NCBI GenBank assembly: GCA_902799015.1 | Contig: CADBZI010000011.1 | Location: 1 to 64,000 of the forward strand | Reading direction: 5' to 3' | Length of the DNA stretch: 64,000 bases | Source of the DNA: an uncultured Lachnospiraceae bacterium | Lineage (GTDB): Bacteria; Bacillota; Clostridia; Lachnospirales; Lachnospiraceae | In this document: positions 54,837 through 62,498 of the stretch, in pieces | Layout of the letters: every line of letters begins with the position of its first letter | Position numbering within the stretch: position 1 is the stretch's first letter | The notes under the pieces: generated by a model | Told to the model about the DNA's origin: nothing | Database searches by the model: none | Seen by the model: only the letters and a program-made list of their open reading frames with translations | Position numbers and translations under genes: made by a program

Positions 54837-54924
54837 CCCCGGAATCGGCCGCGATCCGGGGTGATCATCCTGCTCTCCGCCGCAAGCGAGCATATCGCGC
54901 GTGGTGTGCGAGGCGCTTGCGGCG
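54837..54924 (-). other. Structured leader of the two-component operon
   Basis: Two hairpins lie in the presumed 5' leader. CGCCGCAAGCG (54878-54888) and CGCTTGCGGCG (54914-54924) pair perfectly over 11 bp with a 25-base loop. CCCCGGA/TCCGGGG (54837-54861) with an inner TCG/CGA forms a second, 23 bases before the ATG at 54814. The rest of the 329-base gap to tmRNA is unremarkable, with a weak TAGAAT -10 candidate near 54995. No T-tracts follow the stems. Confidence 0.5.
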
Positions 54925-55107
54925 ACGCGAAGCTGGTACGGTGCGCGCGCGACTCTGCTTGCGTGGAGGTCAGGCTTTTGGCGTTGTAATCATTCTATCA
55001 TCAAAATATGACCGAAACATGTCTCTTGTCACAGCAGTTCGGTGCTTCCACTTACCTGCTTAACGCCTCAATGCTACCACATCAGGCCGGAAAAAGCGAT
55101 ATGGAGC

Positions 55108-55135
55108 AGAAAAAAGACAGCGCTTGCGCTGTCTT
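55108..55135 (-). terminator. Rho-independent terminator of ssrA
   Basis: On the minus strand GACAGCGC-AA-GCGCTGTC (55116-55133) is followed by TTTTTT, 11 bases after the tmRNA 3' end. Perfect 8-bp stem (10 bp counting flanking A-T pairs), two-base loop. Confidence 0.93.
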
Positions 55136-55143
55136 CAATCAAG

Positions 55144-55487
55144 TGGAGTAGACGAGAGTCGAACTCGTGTCCGAAAGCCGGTCCACCGTCCTTCTACTAT
55201 CATAGTCTGCTGTTTGAGATTCCCCCCGCCGCCCGAAAGCAGACGCCCTGACGGTCTCGGTAGCTTCATATTACGCCCGCGCGCTCAAAGCTTTGCGCGT
55301 GTCGTTTCCTGCATGATCGATGCCCGTATCATGAGGTGCAGGTGCCCCATGGCGGACAGCCGCAGCTAGTTAAGCCGCAGCGAGCTGATAATTATTGTCA
55401 GCGTTTATATTTAGGTTGGAATTTAACGCATCGCCCTGCGGATAGCTTCTCCGGATTCACAGCCCCCGTCGAAACCTTTACTACCCC
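55144..55487 (-). ncRNA. ssrA: Transfer-messenger RNA
   Basis: About 344 nt. The 5' end GGGGTAG (from 55487) pairs with CTACTCC near the 3' end (55145-55151), and the T-arm GGACACGAGTTCGACTCTCG is canonical. The tag frame reads GCT GAC AAT AAT TAT CAG CTC GCT GCG GCT TAA (55370-55402), giving ADNNYQLAAA, which ends in the usual degradation signal; an AAC codon precedes it. The terminal CCA is not encoded, because ACTT follows the acceptor stem. The gene sits 62 bases downstream of smpB, its protein partner, and has its own strong promoter and terminator. tmRNA rescues ribosomes stalled on broken mRNAs. Confidence 0.97.
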
Positions 55488-55510
55488 ATGTCAAACGATC
55501 CTATACATTC

Positions 55511-55539
55511 AGTATAGTCAGATCCCATAATCCAGTCAA
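55511..55539 (-). promoter_or_regulatory. Strong sigma-A promoter of ssrA
   Basis: Minus strand TTGACT (55534-55539), 17-base spacer, TATACT (55511-55516). It lies 24 bases before the mature tmRNA 5' end, which implies a short precursor leader for RNase P removal. Confidence 0.88.
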
Positions 55540-55549
55540 GAAATCCATC

Positions 55550-56014
55550 CTACCGGTTATAGTCCTTGAACGCCCGCTCCATGTCGCGTCTTGCGTCCTT
55601 CTTCGCGATATCGGCCCGCTTGTCATAAAGCTTCTTGCCCCTTGCCAGCCCGATCTCGCATTTTGCCAGGCTTCCCTTAAAATACACCTGCAGAGGTACG
55701 ATCGTGTATCCCTGCCTGGTAGAAGCCCCGTACAGCTTTTGAATCTCTTTTTTATGAAGCAGAAGCTTTCTGGGACGGAGCGGATCCTTGTTGAAGATGT
55801 TTCCCTTCTCATAAGGACTGATGTGCATCCCGTTTATGATCGCCTCTCCGTTCACGATGGTAATAAAAGCTTCTTTGATGGAGCACTTTCCCATCCGGAG
55901 AGACTTCACCTCTGTCCCGGCAAGTCCGAGTCCCGCCTCATACTTCTCTTCGATAAAATAATCGTGATACGCTTTTTTGTTATTCGCGACCAGCTTTACC
56001 GGTTTCTTCTCCAT
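55550..56014 (-). CDS. smpB: SsrA-binding protein SmpB
   Basis: A 154-residue RNA-binding protein that delivers tmRNA to stalled ribosomes. The family pattern is complete: [33 protein letters not shown] (here [16 protein letters not shown]), [26 protein letters not shown] and the C-terminal [13 protein letters not shown] tail. GGAGAAAAAG precedes the ATG. It is followed immediately by ssrA. Confidence 0.97.
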   Translation of the reverse strand: MEKKPVKLVANNKKAYHDYFIEEKYEAGLGLAGTEVKSLRMGKCSIKEAFITIVNGEAIINGMHISPYEKGNIFNKDPLRPRKLLLHKKEIQKLYGASTRQGYTIVPLQVYFKGSLAKCEIGLARGKKLYDKRADIAKKDARRDMERAFKDYNR

Positions 56015-56122
56015 CTTTTTCTCCAGACTGCCATCCGGCGGGGCGCAGAAGCGCTCCGCCGATCATGGTTCATTTTCTATCACTATATCCAGTCAGTTCC
56101 CGGCAGTCTGTATGGTTCTCCG

Positions 56123-57460
56123 TCAGAAACCGCCGTTCGCATCATCTCCGCCAAAGAAGCCGTCAAACGGATTCAGATTCTCAGGAAGCTGCTGCCCGTT
56201 CTCCTCTTCCTTCGGCGTTTCCTTCTCCGCCTCTTTCAGATCCTTCGGAGCTTCCTCCAGCGTCACCTCGAACTTCTTTTCTTCGTAGCCGCCGGAGCCC
56301 TGTCTCATGACAGTCACTTCCACGGTCTCTCCCGGCGCATAATACGTCACCTGGCGAAGCAGTGTTTCCTTGGAATCAATTGTGATCCCGTCAAATCCTA
56401 CGATGATATCGCCCTTCTCCAGTCCGGCCTCATCGCCCGCGGAGTCTTTGGTAACCTCGTAGACATAAGCGCCTTCCGGAATATTGTAGAATTCACTGGC
56501 CTCAGAGGAAACTGCCACAACAGTGATTCCCATATAGCCATGCTCATCCAGAGCGTCTCTCGTCTCACGGTTGATCAGATCCTGCAGAACCGGAATGGCT
56601 GTGCTGATCGGAATGCCGTAGCCCACATTGTCGCCATCCAGATATCCCGCGTTAAAGATACCGATGACTTCTCCCTTCGAGTTGACGATCATGCCGCCGC
56701 TCTGACCCTGGTTCGCAGCTCCGTCTGTCTGGAACTCCGTAAAGGTGGATCCGTCTTCTACCGTAATTTCGACATCGAGAGCACTGATGATGCCGGACGT
56801 AACCGAGATGCCGTCTCCCAGTGTATTGCCGATGGTGATGGCAGCCTGCCCGACCTTCAGCTTATCAGAGCTTCCCAGCACGGCGATCTTCAGCTGCTTA
56901 AGCACATCTTCCTTAATATCATCCAGATCCACCGCGATTACCGCAAGGTCCGTCTTCGGGTCCGTGCCCTTGACCTTCGCCGGAACCAGAAGGTCTTCTG
57001 AATTCTCCGCCTCAGCCGAGAACTCCACCGTCACCTCTGTGGAATCCTCGACGACATGATTGTTGGTGGCGATCAGCAGCTCATCGTCATTCTGCGCGAT
57101 GATGAAACCGCTTGCGGCTCCCTGCACTTCGTACTGTTCGGATCTTCCGAACCAGTCCATGACTTCCTGTACGCCCTTCTCAGTAACGGTAACCACCGAC
57201 GGCATCACCGCATCGACAACACCCGAGACATCCACTGCAGTGATCATCTCTTCATCTGTCTTCGTGGTTTCGAGCTGTACGTGAGACTTCTTTTCCGTCT
57301 CCTGCGTTTCTTCCGTTTTTTCTGTCTCCAAAGCTTCCGTCTCGGAGACAGCCAGGACGGTTCCATCCTCATCTGCGAATACAGACGGTGCAGCCTGTCC
57401 GGCTACCAACGCTCCCACAATCAACGCGCTTGTCAATCCTGCTGCGATTTTCTTTTTCAT
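56123..57460 (-). CDS. htrA: HtrA/DegP-like serine protease (S1C) with PDZ domain
   Basis: A 445-residue exported protease of the envelope quality-control family. Residues 1-29 form a signal peptide ending SVFADE; an acidic disordered segment follows (about 30-70). The trypsin-like domain has the triad His135 (ATNNHVVED), Asp171 (DPKTDLAVIAV) and Ser254 (QGQSGGMIV; the family usually has GNSGG). One PDZ domain lies about 310-400 (AYVYEVTKDSAGDEAGLEKG), followed by an acidic tail. The ATG at 57460 follows AAGGGGAAAG. The direct TGTGAAAAAA boxes upstream resemble stress-control octamers. It probably degrades misfolded proteins at the cell surface. Confidence 0.93.
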   Translation of the reverse strand: MKKKIAAGLTSALIVGALVAGQAAPSVFADEDGTVLAVSETEALETEKTEETQETEKKSHVQLETTKTDEEMITAVDVSGVVDAVMPSVVTVTEKGVQEVMDWFGRSEQYEVQGAASGFIIAQNDDELLIATNNHVVEDSTEVTVEFSAEAENSEDLLVPAKVKGTDPKTDLAVIAVDLDDIKEDVLKQLKIAVLGSSDKLKVGQAAITIGNTLGDGISVTSGIISALDVEITVEDGSTFTEFQTDGAANQGQSGGMIVNSKGEVIGIFNAGYLDGDNVGYGIPISTAIPVLQDLINRETRDALDEHGYMGITVVAVSSEASEFYNIPEGAYVYEVTKDSAGDEAGLEKGDIIVGFDGITIDSKETLLRQVTYYAPGETVEVTVMRQGSGGYEEKKFEVTLEEAPKDLKEAEKETPKEEENGQQLPENLNPFDGFFGGDDANGGF

Positions 57461-57616
57461 GGATCTTTCCCCTTTCCTTTTCCGGCCGGTATCAATTCCG
57501 TCATCAGCGAAATTCACCTGGGCTTTTTACATTTGATCAATTCAGCATCCGGAACGAATCCGTTTTCCGTCTGCTTTTTTATTTACTCAAAGGATATTCC
57601 TGAGTTGTGTTCCAAA

Positions 57617-57649
57617 TGTGAAAAAACAAAGGGTAAAATTGTGAAAAAA
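57617..57649 (-). promoter_or_regulatory. Paired TTTTTTCACA direct repeats upstream of htrA
   Basis: Two identical boxes, TGTGAAAAAA on the plus strand (57617-57626 and 57640-57649), 23 bases apart start to start. Read toward htrA each is TTTTTTCACA, containing the octamer TTTTCACA recalled from CssRS-controlled htrA promoters of Bacillus subtilis. They lie about 160 bases before the htrA ATG. The inner box could overlap a TTCACA -35 with a weak -10 (GAATAT) 17 bases on. Confidence 0.5.
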
Positions 57650-57659
57650 GTGTTACCGC

Positions 57660-57854
57660 GTTACTATTCACGGCCGCTCTGAACCTTTCATCTGCCGTAG
57701 CAAGCTTGCTTGCGGATGGCAGTGATAAGGTTCAGAGCATGGCCGCGAAGCGGGAACTTCCCCATCAACCGTGAACAGAAGCTGCGAAGCAACGACATAC
57801 GTGCGAAGCACGGATGGTTCACGGTCTGAGGGGGAAGAGACCGTGAATAGTAAC
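57660..57854. mobile_element. 195-bp MITE-like element with 14-bp terminal inverted repeats and 8-bp target duplication
   Basis: Perfect terminal inverted repeats GTTACTATTCACGG (57660-57673) and CCGTGAATAGTAAC (57841-57854) are flanked on both sides by GTTACCGC (57652-57659 and 57855-57862). Inside, GCTCTGAACCTT (57676-57687)/AAGGTTCAGAGC (57727-57738) and CTTCCCC/GGGGAAG (57757-57763, 57831-57837) with ACCGTGAAC/GTTCACGGT (57768-57776, 57817-57825) form two long arms, so the whole folds like a three-way junction. It codes for no transposase and lies between htrA and gpmI. Confidence 0.88.
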
Positions 57855-57893
57855 GTTACCGCAAAACAGGAACGTTACCTTTCAGGCTTTCCT

Positions 57894-59435
57894 TTATCTA
57901 TGAACCAGCAGGCTCTTTCCCGTCATCTCCTTGGGCTGCTCCATTCCCATCATCTCGATCAGAGTCGGAATGATATCGCACAGCGCACCGCCTTCCGCCA
58001 GCTTGTAATCCGGATCGTAGTTCACAAGAATAAACGGTACCGGATTCGTGGTATGCGCAGTGAGGGGCTCACCGGTCTCATAGTCTACCAGCTGCTCCGC
58101 GTTTCCATGATCAGCGGTGATAAACATCTGTCCGTTCACCTCTTTGATCGCGTCCACCACTCTGCCGACGCACACATCGATCGTTTCGATCGCCTTAATG
58201 GCAGCGGATTCCACGCCGGTGTGACCGACCATATCGGGATTCGCGAAATTCGTGATAATCACATCATACTTCCCGGAACGGATCGCCTCGACAAAGCGGT
58301 CGCAGACCTCAGGAGCGCTCATCTCCGGCTGAAGATCATAGGTGGCGACCTTCGGGCTCTTGACCAGGATGCGGTCTTCGCCCGGATTCGGCTCCTCTAC
58401 GCCGCCGTTGAAGAAGAAGGTGACATGTGCGTACTTCTCTGTCTCGGCAATGCGGGCCTGTGTCATATGATGCTGTGCCAGGAACTCTCCGAAGGTTTCC
58501 GTGATCTCCACCTTCGGGAACGCAACCTCCTTGTTCGGAATCGTGACATCATAATCTGTAAAGCAGGCATAGAAGACCTTCTTTCTTGGTCCTCTGTCAA
58601 ACTTGTCAAAGTCATCGATGCAGAAGCAGCGCGTGATCTCTCTTGCACGGTCCGGCCGGAAATTAAAGAAGATGATCGAGTCGTTATCCTGGATGGTGGT
58701 GACAGGCTTTCCGTCTTCCATCACAACAGCCGGAACGACAAACTCATCGGTGACGCCCTGTGCGTAAGAATCCTTGATCGCCTGTACGCCGTCCGTCGCC
58801 GGAACGCCTTCTCCCAGCGTCAGAGCACGGTATGCCTTCTCAATTCTGTCCCAGCGGTTGTCGCGGTCCATCGCGTAGTATCTTCCGGACACAACGCCGA
58901 TCTTCCCGACGCCGATCTCATTCATCTTGTCCTGAAGCTGCTGCGCGTACTCCGCGCCGCTTTCCGGCGGAGTGTCGCGGCCATCGAGGAAGCAGTGAAC
59001 AAACACTTTCTTCAGCCCATGCCGCTTCGCCATCTCCAGCAGTGCATACACATGCGTATTGTGACTGTGTACGCCGCCGTCTGACAGAAGACCGTACAGA
59101 TGCAGCTGGCTGTCATGCGCTTTTACATTTTCCATCGCCTTCAGAAGGACCTCATTCTCGAAGAAATCTCCATCCTGAATCGCCTTGGTGATTCTGGTGA
59201 GATCCTGATAGACAATGCGGCCGGCTCCCATGTTGAGGTGTCCGACCTCGGAGTTTCCCATCTGTCCGTCCGGAAGTCCGACAAACAGGCCGCTGGCCTG
59301 TCCCTGGACAAACGGATATTCTTTCATCAGCCGGTCCATAACCGGTGTATTAGCCAGTGCGACTGCGTTATGCTCTTTGATCGGATTCAGGCCGTAGCCG
59401 TCAAGAATCATCAGTACGGTAGGTCTCTTGCTCAT
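57894..59435 (-). CDS. gpmI: 2,3-bisphosphoglycerate-independent phosphoglycerate mutase
   Basis: A 513-residue glycolytic enzyme of the alkaline-phosphatase superfamily using Mn2+. The N-terminal metal/nucleophile motif is VLMILDGYG, the phosphoserine lies in GQMGNSEVGHLNMGAGR, and further metal ligands are in HCFLDGRDTPPES, NFANPDMVGHTG and ITADHGNAEQ. The ATG at 59435 (MSKRPTVLMILDG) has AAGGAG 7 bases upstream. It lies 39 bases after hom and is followed by the MITE-like element, so no clean terminator is visible. Confidence 0.97.
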   Translation of the reverse strand: MSKRPTVLMILDGYGLNPIKEHNAVALANTPVMDRLMKEYPFVQGQASGLFVGLPDGQMGNSEVGHLNMGAGRIVYQDLTRITKAIQDGDFFENEVLLKAMENVKAHDSQLHLYGLLSDGGVHSHNTHVYALLEMAKRHGLKKVFVHCFLDGRDTPPESGAEYAQQLQDKMNEIGVGKIGVVSGRYYAMDRDNRWDRIEKAYRALTLGEGVPATDGVQAIKDSYAQGVTDEFVVPAVVMEDGKPVTTIQDNDSIIFFNFRPDRAREITRCFCIDDFDKFDRGPRKKVFYACFTDYDVTIPNKEVAFPKVEITETFGEFLAQHHMTQARIAETEKYAHVTFFFNGGVEEPNPGEDRILVKSPKVATYDLQPEMSAPEVCDRFVEAIRSGKYDVIITNFANPDMVGHTGVESAAIKAIETIDVCVGRVVDAIKEVNGQMFITADHGNAEQLVDYETGEPLTAHTTNPVPFILVNYDPDYKLAEGGALCDIIPTLIEMMGMEQPKEMTGKSLLVHR

Positions 59436-59474
59436 AAATATGCTCCTTCCCAGATATGTGTGCATCTTCTGTGT

Positions 59475-60761
59475 TCAGTAAACACGAATCATTGTTGCCA
59501 CCTTGCGGACCACACTGCTCGATTCGAGAATCAGCAGCGCATCCTTTATATGGCGCTCTTTTACACTGCTGGTGATGATCACCAGTTCAGCATTTTTCTC
59601 TATCTTATTCTTCTGGATCACCTGCTCGATCGAAACGGAATTGTTGCCGAAGATGCTGGCGATCGTTGCGAGCACACCCGGCTTGTCTTCCACTTCCATC
59701 CGGATAAAATAGCTCGACCTTGTGTTTTCAACCTTCTTGATGGGAATGCTCCGGTAGACATTGTCCCGTGTCGATCCCTGTGAATGCTCCGCGATCCTGC
59801 GCGCAACGGAGAACACATCTCCCATGACAGCGCTCGCCGTGGGCATCTCGCCGGCCCCTTTGCCGTAGAACATCACATCCTCTACGGCGTCACCATCCAC
59901 ATAGACCGCGTTGTACGATCCATTGACGGAAGCAAGCGCATGGTCCTCCGGAATCAGCATGGGATGCACCTTCACTTCAATGCCTTCCGGCGTATTGTTC
60001 GCCATGGCGATCAGCTTGATCACCCTGCCCAATGTCTTGGCATAGGAAATGTCCTTCGCGGTAATCCTCGTGATTCCCTCCGTATAGACATCACGGAAGG
60101 TAACTCTTGAGTGAAATGCAATCGTCGCCAGAATCGCGATCTTCCGGCCGGCATCATAGCCTTCCACATCCGCTGTCGGATCCGCCTCGGCATATCCCAG
60201 CGCGGTAGCCTCGTCCAGCGCATCCGCATAATCCATCCCCTCATTTGTCATCTTTGTGAGGATGTAATTGGTCGTGCCGTTCAGGATTCCCATAATCTTC
60301 GAGATCTCATTCGCGGCAAGGCTGCTCTTAAGCGGACTGATGATCGGGATTCCTCCTGCGACGGCAGCCTCAAACCGAAGCTCCACATGGTTCTCCTCCG
60401 CAATCTGCAGCAGTTCGCCGCCCCGGTCCGCAATCAGGTCCTTGTTGGCCGTCACGACACTCTTGCCCGCCTCCAGCGCACTCCGGATATACGTGTATGC
60501 CGGTTCCATGCCTCCCATCAGTTCGACCACGATATCGATCTGAGGGTCCTCGAGAATGTCCTCAAAGGACGTCGTCAGAATAGCCGGATCATCGACCTCA
60601 TCCTTATGCTTCTCTATGTTCCGGACCAGGATCGACCGGATCTGCAAGGTGGTGTTCAGTTTCTGCATCATCTCGCTCTTCTGCCGCTGTGTCACCTTAT
60701 ACACACCGGACCCGACTGTACCCAGTCCCAGAAGCGCTACATTGATTCCTTCTTTTGACAT
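59475..60761 (-). CDS. hom: Homoserine dehydrogenase
   Basis: A 428-residue NAD(P)H-dependent enzyme that reduces aspartate semialdehyde to homoserine for threonine and methionine synthesis. Signatures are the Rossmann start NVALLGLGTVGSGVYK, VVTANKDLIADRGGELL, GILNGTTNYILTKM and EGYDAGRKIAILATIAF. A C-terminal ACT domain (SSYFIRMEVEDKPGVLATIA) is present, suggesting allosteric inhibition by threonine or another amino acid. The ATG at 60761 has AGAGGG 9 bases upstream; a TTG at 60770 is the alternative. A short GCACC-GACA-GGTGC hairpin precedes the site. gpmI follows. Confidence 0.97.
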   Translation of the reverse strand: MSKEGINVALLGLGTVGSGVYKVTQRQKSEMMQKLNTTLQIRSILVRNIEKHKDEVDDPAILTTSFEDILEDPQIDIVVELMGGMEPAYTYIRSALEAGKSVVTANKDLIADRGGELLQIAEENHVELRFEAAVAGGIPIISPLKSSLAANEISKIMGILNGTTNYILTKMTNEGMDYADALDEATALGYAEADPTADVEGYDAGRKIAILATIAFHSRVTFRDVYTEGITRITAKDISYAKTLGRVIKLIAMANNTPEGIEVKVHPMLIPEDHALASVNGSYNAVYVDGDAVEDVMFYGKGAGEMPTASAVMGDVFSVARRIAEHSQGSTRDNVYRSIPIKKVENTRSSYFIRMEVEDKPGVLATIASIFGNNSVSIEQVIQKNKIEKNAELVIITSSVKERHIKDALLILESSSVVRKVATMIRVY

Positions 60762-60827
60762 GCCTTCCAACCCTCTGCACCTGTCGGTGCGAAAAATACG
60801 CGAATCTGATACTGCATAAGCAGAGTC

Positions 60828-60857
60828 ATTATATACTCACGAAAATGAAAAAGGCAA
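60828..60857 (-). promoter_or_regulatory. Promoter of hom-gpmI
   Basis: Minus strand TTGCCT (60852-60857), 18-base spacer, TATAAT (60828-60833), 67 bases before the hom ATG. The -35 overlaps the second arm of the MATE gene terminator. Confidence 0.75.
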
Positions 60858-60882
60858 GAGACGATTCGTCTCTGCCTTTTCG
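60845..60882 (-). terminator. Rho-independent terminator of the MATE gene
   Basis: AAAAGGCAGAGAC/GTCTCTTGCCTTTTT on the minus strand, 13 bp with a bulge and a 5-base loop, beginning about 15 bases after the stop at 60895 and ending in TTTTT. It overlaps the hom promoter. Confidence 0.85.
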
Positions 60883-60894
60883 CATCCTACGCCG

Positions 60895-62283
60895 CTATGC
60901 AACGATGTTCTTCATCCAGACATTTTTCCTCACAAGGACATATCCGATGAGGCACTTGATCAGATCTACCGCATGTACGATTGCAAAGATTGCAACCACA
61001 TGCATATCCGTAAAGCGGCTGAGGAAAAATGCCACCGGTACGCTGACCAGACACATAAATACACTGTCAAACAGGAACGTGATGATCGTCTTTCCGCCCG
61101 ACCGAAGCGTAAAGTAGGACGCATGCAGAAATGCTTCCTTCGGCGTAGCAAGGCCCTGAACGATCAGAAACAGCGTTGCCAGCTGTCTGGCCTGGGCATT
61201 CGTATTGTAAATCCGCGGGCACAGGGGAGCCGTCAGAATCATCAGCACCATCAGGATGCAGCCGATCATCACCGAGGAGAAGATGATCTTCGTATCCGTA
61301 TCCTTGGCCTCCTTCATTTTCCCGGCACCAAGCAGCTGCCCGACGATGATCGCCACCGCGTCACCCAGAGCGATAAAGGCGATATTAAAGACATTGTTGA
61401 CGGTGCTGGCTATATTCTGTCCCGCTACCGCGTTCAGGCCTCTCAGCGAATAGGCCTGATTCAGCAGGAAGATCCCCGTTGCCCACAAGGTTTCATTGAC
61501 CAGAAGCGGCGCTCCCGTAATGAAGAACTGTTTTACAACAGGCAGCGGGATCCGGAAGGTTTTGTAGATTCCGCGGATATAGGTATGGACCGTCCCGTGC
61601 ATGTGCAGCCAGGCAATCAGAATCACACATTCCACAACCCGGGAGATTCCGGTGGCAATCGCTGCGCCATACACTCCCATCTCGGGGAATCCGAACTTGC
61701 CATAGATCAGAAGATAGTTGAACGCAAGATTCACGAAAACCGCTGTCAGGCCGGCATACATGGGGACGATAGTCTCCCCGCATTCGCGCAGGGTACTGGA
61801 ATAGGTAAAGGAAAGAAAGATCAGCGGCATGGAAAAGAAGATGATCCTCATATAACCCAGCGCATAGCGCAGCGTTGCCTGAAGATCTCCTCCCCCTGCA
61901 CTCTCATTCAGATACAGCCCGACCAGATCCGCTCCGAAGACATACATGATCACGATCGCAATTGCTGTGATGATCATTCCCAGCCAGAGCTTATAACGAA
62001 ACGTATGCTGAATGCCTCTGTCATCCTGATACCCGTAAAACTGCGCGGTAAAGATTCCGGCGCCCGACTGTCCGCCGAACAGACACAGGAAATAGATGAA
62101 CATGATCTGATTCACGATAGCCACGCCGGACATCTGCTCCGTCCCGATCCGGCCAACCATGATATTGTCCAGAAGGCTCACAAAATTGGTGATCCCATTC
62201 TGCACCATAATCGGCACCGCGACCGACATAAGCATTGCGTAAAAGGCTTTATCGCCGATGTATTTTTCCCTGAACTTTCCCAT
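60895..62283 (-). CDS. MATE family multidrug/cation exporter
   Basis: A 462-residue protein with 12 hydrophobic segments in two halves, the multidrug and toxic-compound extrusion pattern (VAVPIMVQNGITNFVSLLDN, IMVGRIGTEQMSGVAIVNQI; later GAPLLVNETLWATGIFLLNQ). These proteins exchange organic cations against Na+ or H+. The substrate is unknown. The ATG at 62283 (MGKFREKYIG) follows AGAGG; an earlier in-frame ATG at 62358 adds 25 basic residues. It forms a single-gene unit with its own terminator. Confidence 0.93.
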   Translation of the reverse strand: MGKFREKYIGDKAFYAMLMSVAVPIMVQNGITNFVSLLDNIMVGRIGTEQMSGVAIVNQIMFIYFLCLFGGQSGAGIFTAQFYGYQDDRGIQHTFRYKLWLGMIITAIAIVIMYVFGADLVGLYLNESAGGGDLQATLRYALGYMRIIFFSMPLIFLSFTYSSTLRECGETIVPMYAGLTAVFVNLAFNYLLIYGKFGFPEMGVYGAAIATGISRVVECVILIAWLHMHGTVHTYIRGIYKTFRIPLPVVKQFFITGAPLLVNETLWATGIFLLNQAYSLRGLNAVAGQNIASTVNNVFNIAFIALGDAVAIIVGQLLGAGKMKEAKDTDTKIIFSSVMIGCILMVLMILTAPLCPRIYNTNAQARQLATLFLIVQGLATPKEAFLHASYFTLRSGGKTIITFLFDSVFMCLVSVPVAFFLSRFTDMHVVAIFAIVHAVDLIKCLIGYVLVRKNVWMKNIVA

Positions 62284-62382
62284 GTAACTGCCTCTTTTTT
62301 CAATGGATAAGCCTGCCGGCGGCAGACTTGTCTGTCTACTATAACGGCTCCGGAGCACATTTGCAAGAGCGGATCCTGTGAG

Positions 62383-62420
62383 ACAAAAACTCCCGGATAC
62401 AGGGAATCCTGCATCCGGGA
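62383..62420 (-). terminator. Rho-independent terminator downstream of xylB
   Basis: TCCCGGATGCAGG (62408-62420) pairs with CCTGTATCCGGGA (62391-62403) across ATTC on the minus strand, then GTTTTTG. It lies 78 bases after the xylB stop; a 13-bp tandem repeat sits between. Confidence 0.88.
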
Positions 62421-62444
62421 ATCTGTCAATCGCCGAAACACTTC

Positions 62445-62490
62445 GTTCTCAGGGGTCGTTCTCAGGGGTCGTTCTCAGGGGTCGTTCTCA
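62445..62490. repeat. 13-bp tandem repeat, 3.5 copies, between xylB and its terminator
   Basis: GTTCTCAGGGGTC begins at 62445, 62458 and 62471, with a partial fourth copy at 62484. Copies are identical. The region is non-coding and transcribed with xylB. Confidence 0.9.
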
Positions 62491-62498
62491 GAGGCTGC

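Noticed and set aside
57771..59084. 437-codon plus-strand frame starting inside the MITE-like element
   Set aside because: It begins in the repeat and continues antisense to gpmI; no coding evidence.
60973..62310. 445-codon plus-strand frame opposite the MATE gene
   Set aside because: Antisense shadow with very high His/Arg/Gln content and no start signal.
62445..62490. CRISPR array
   Set aside because: The 13-bp units are contiguous with no spacers.
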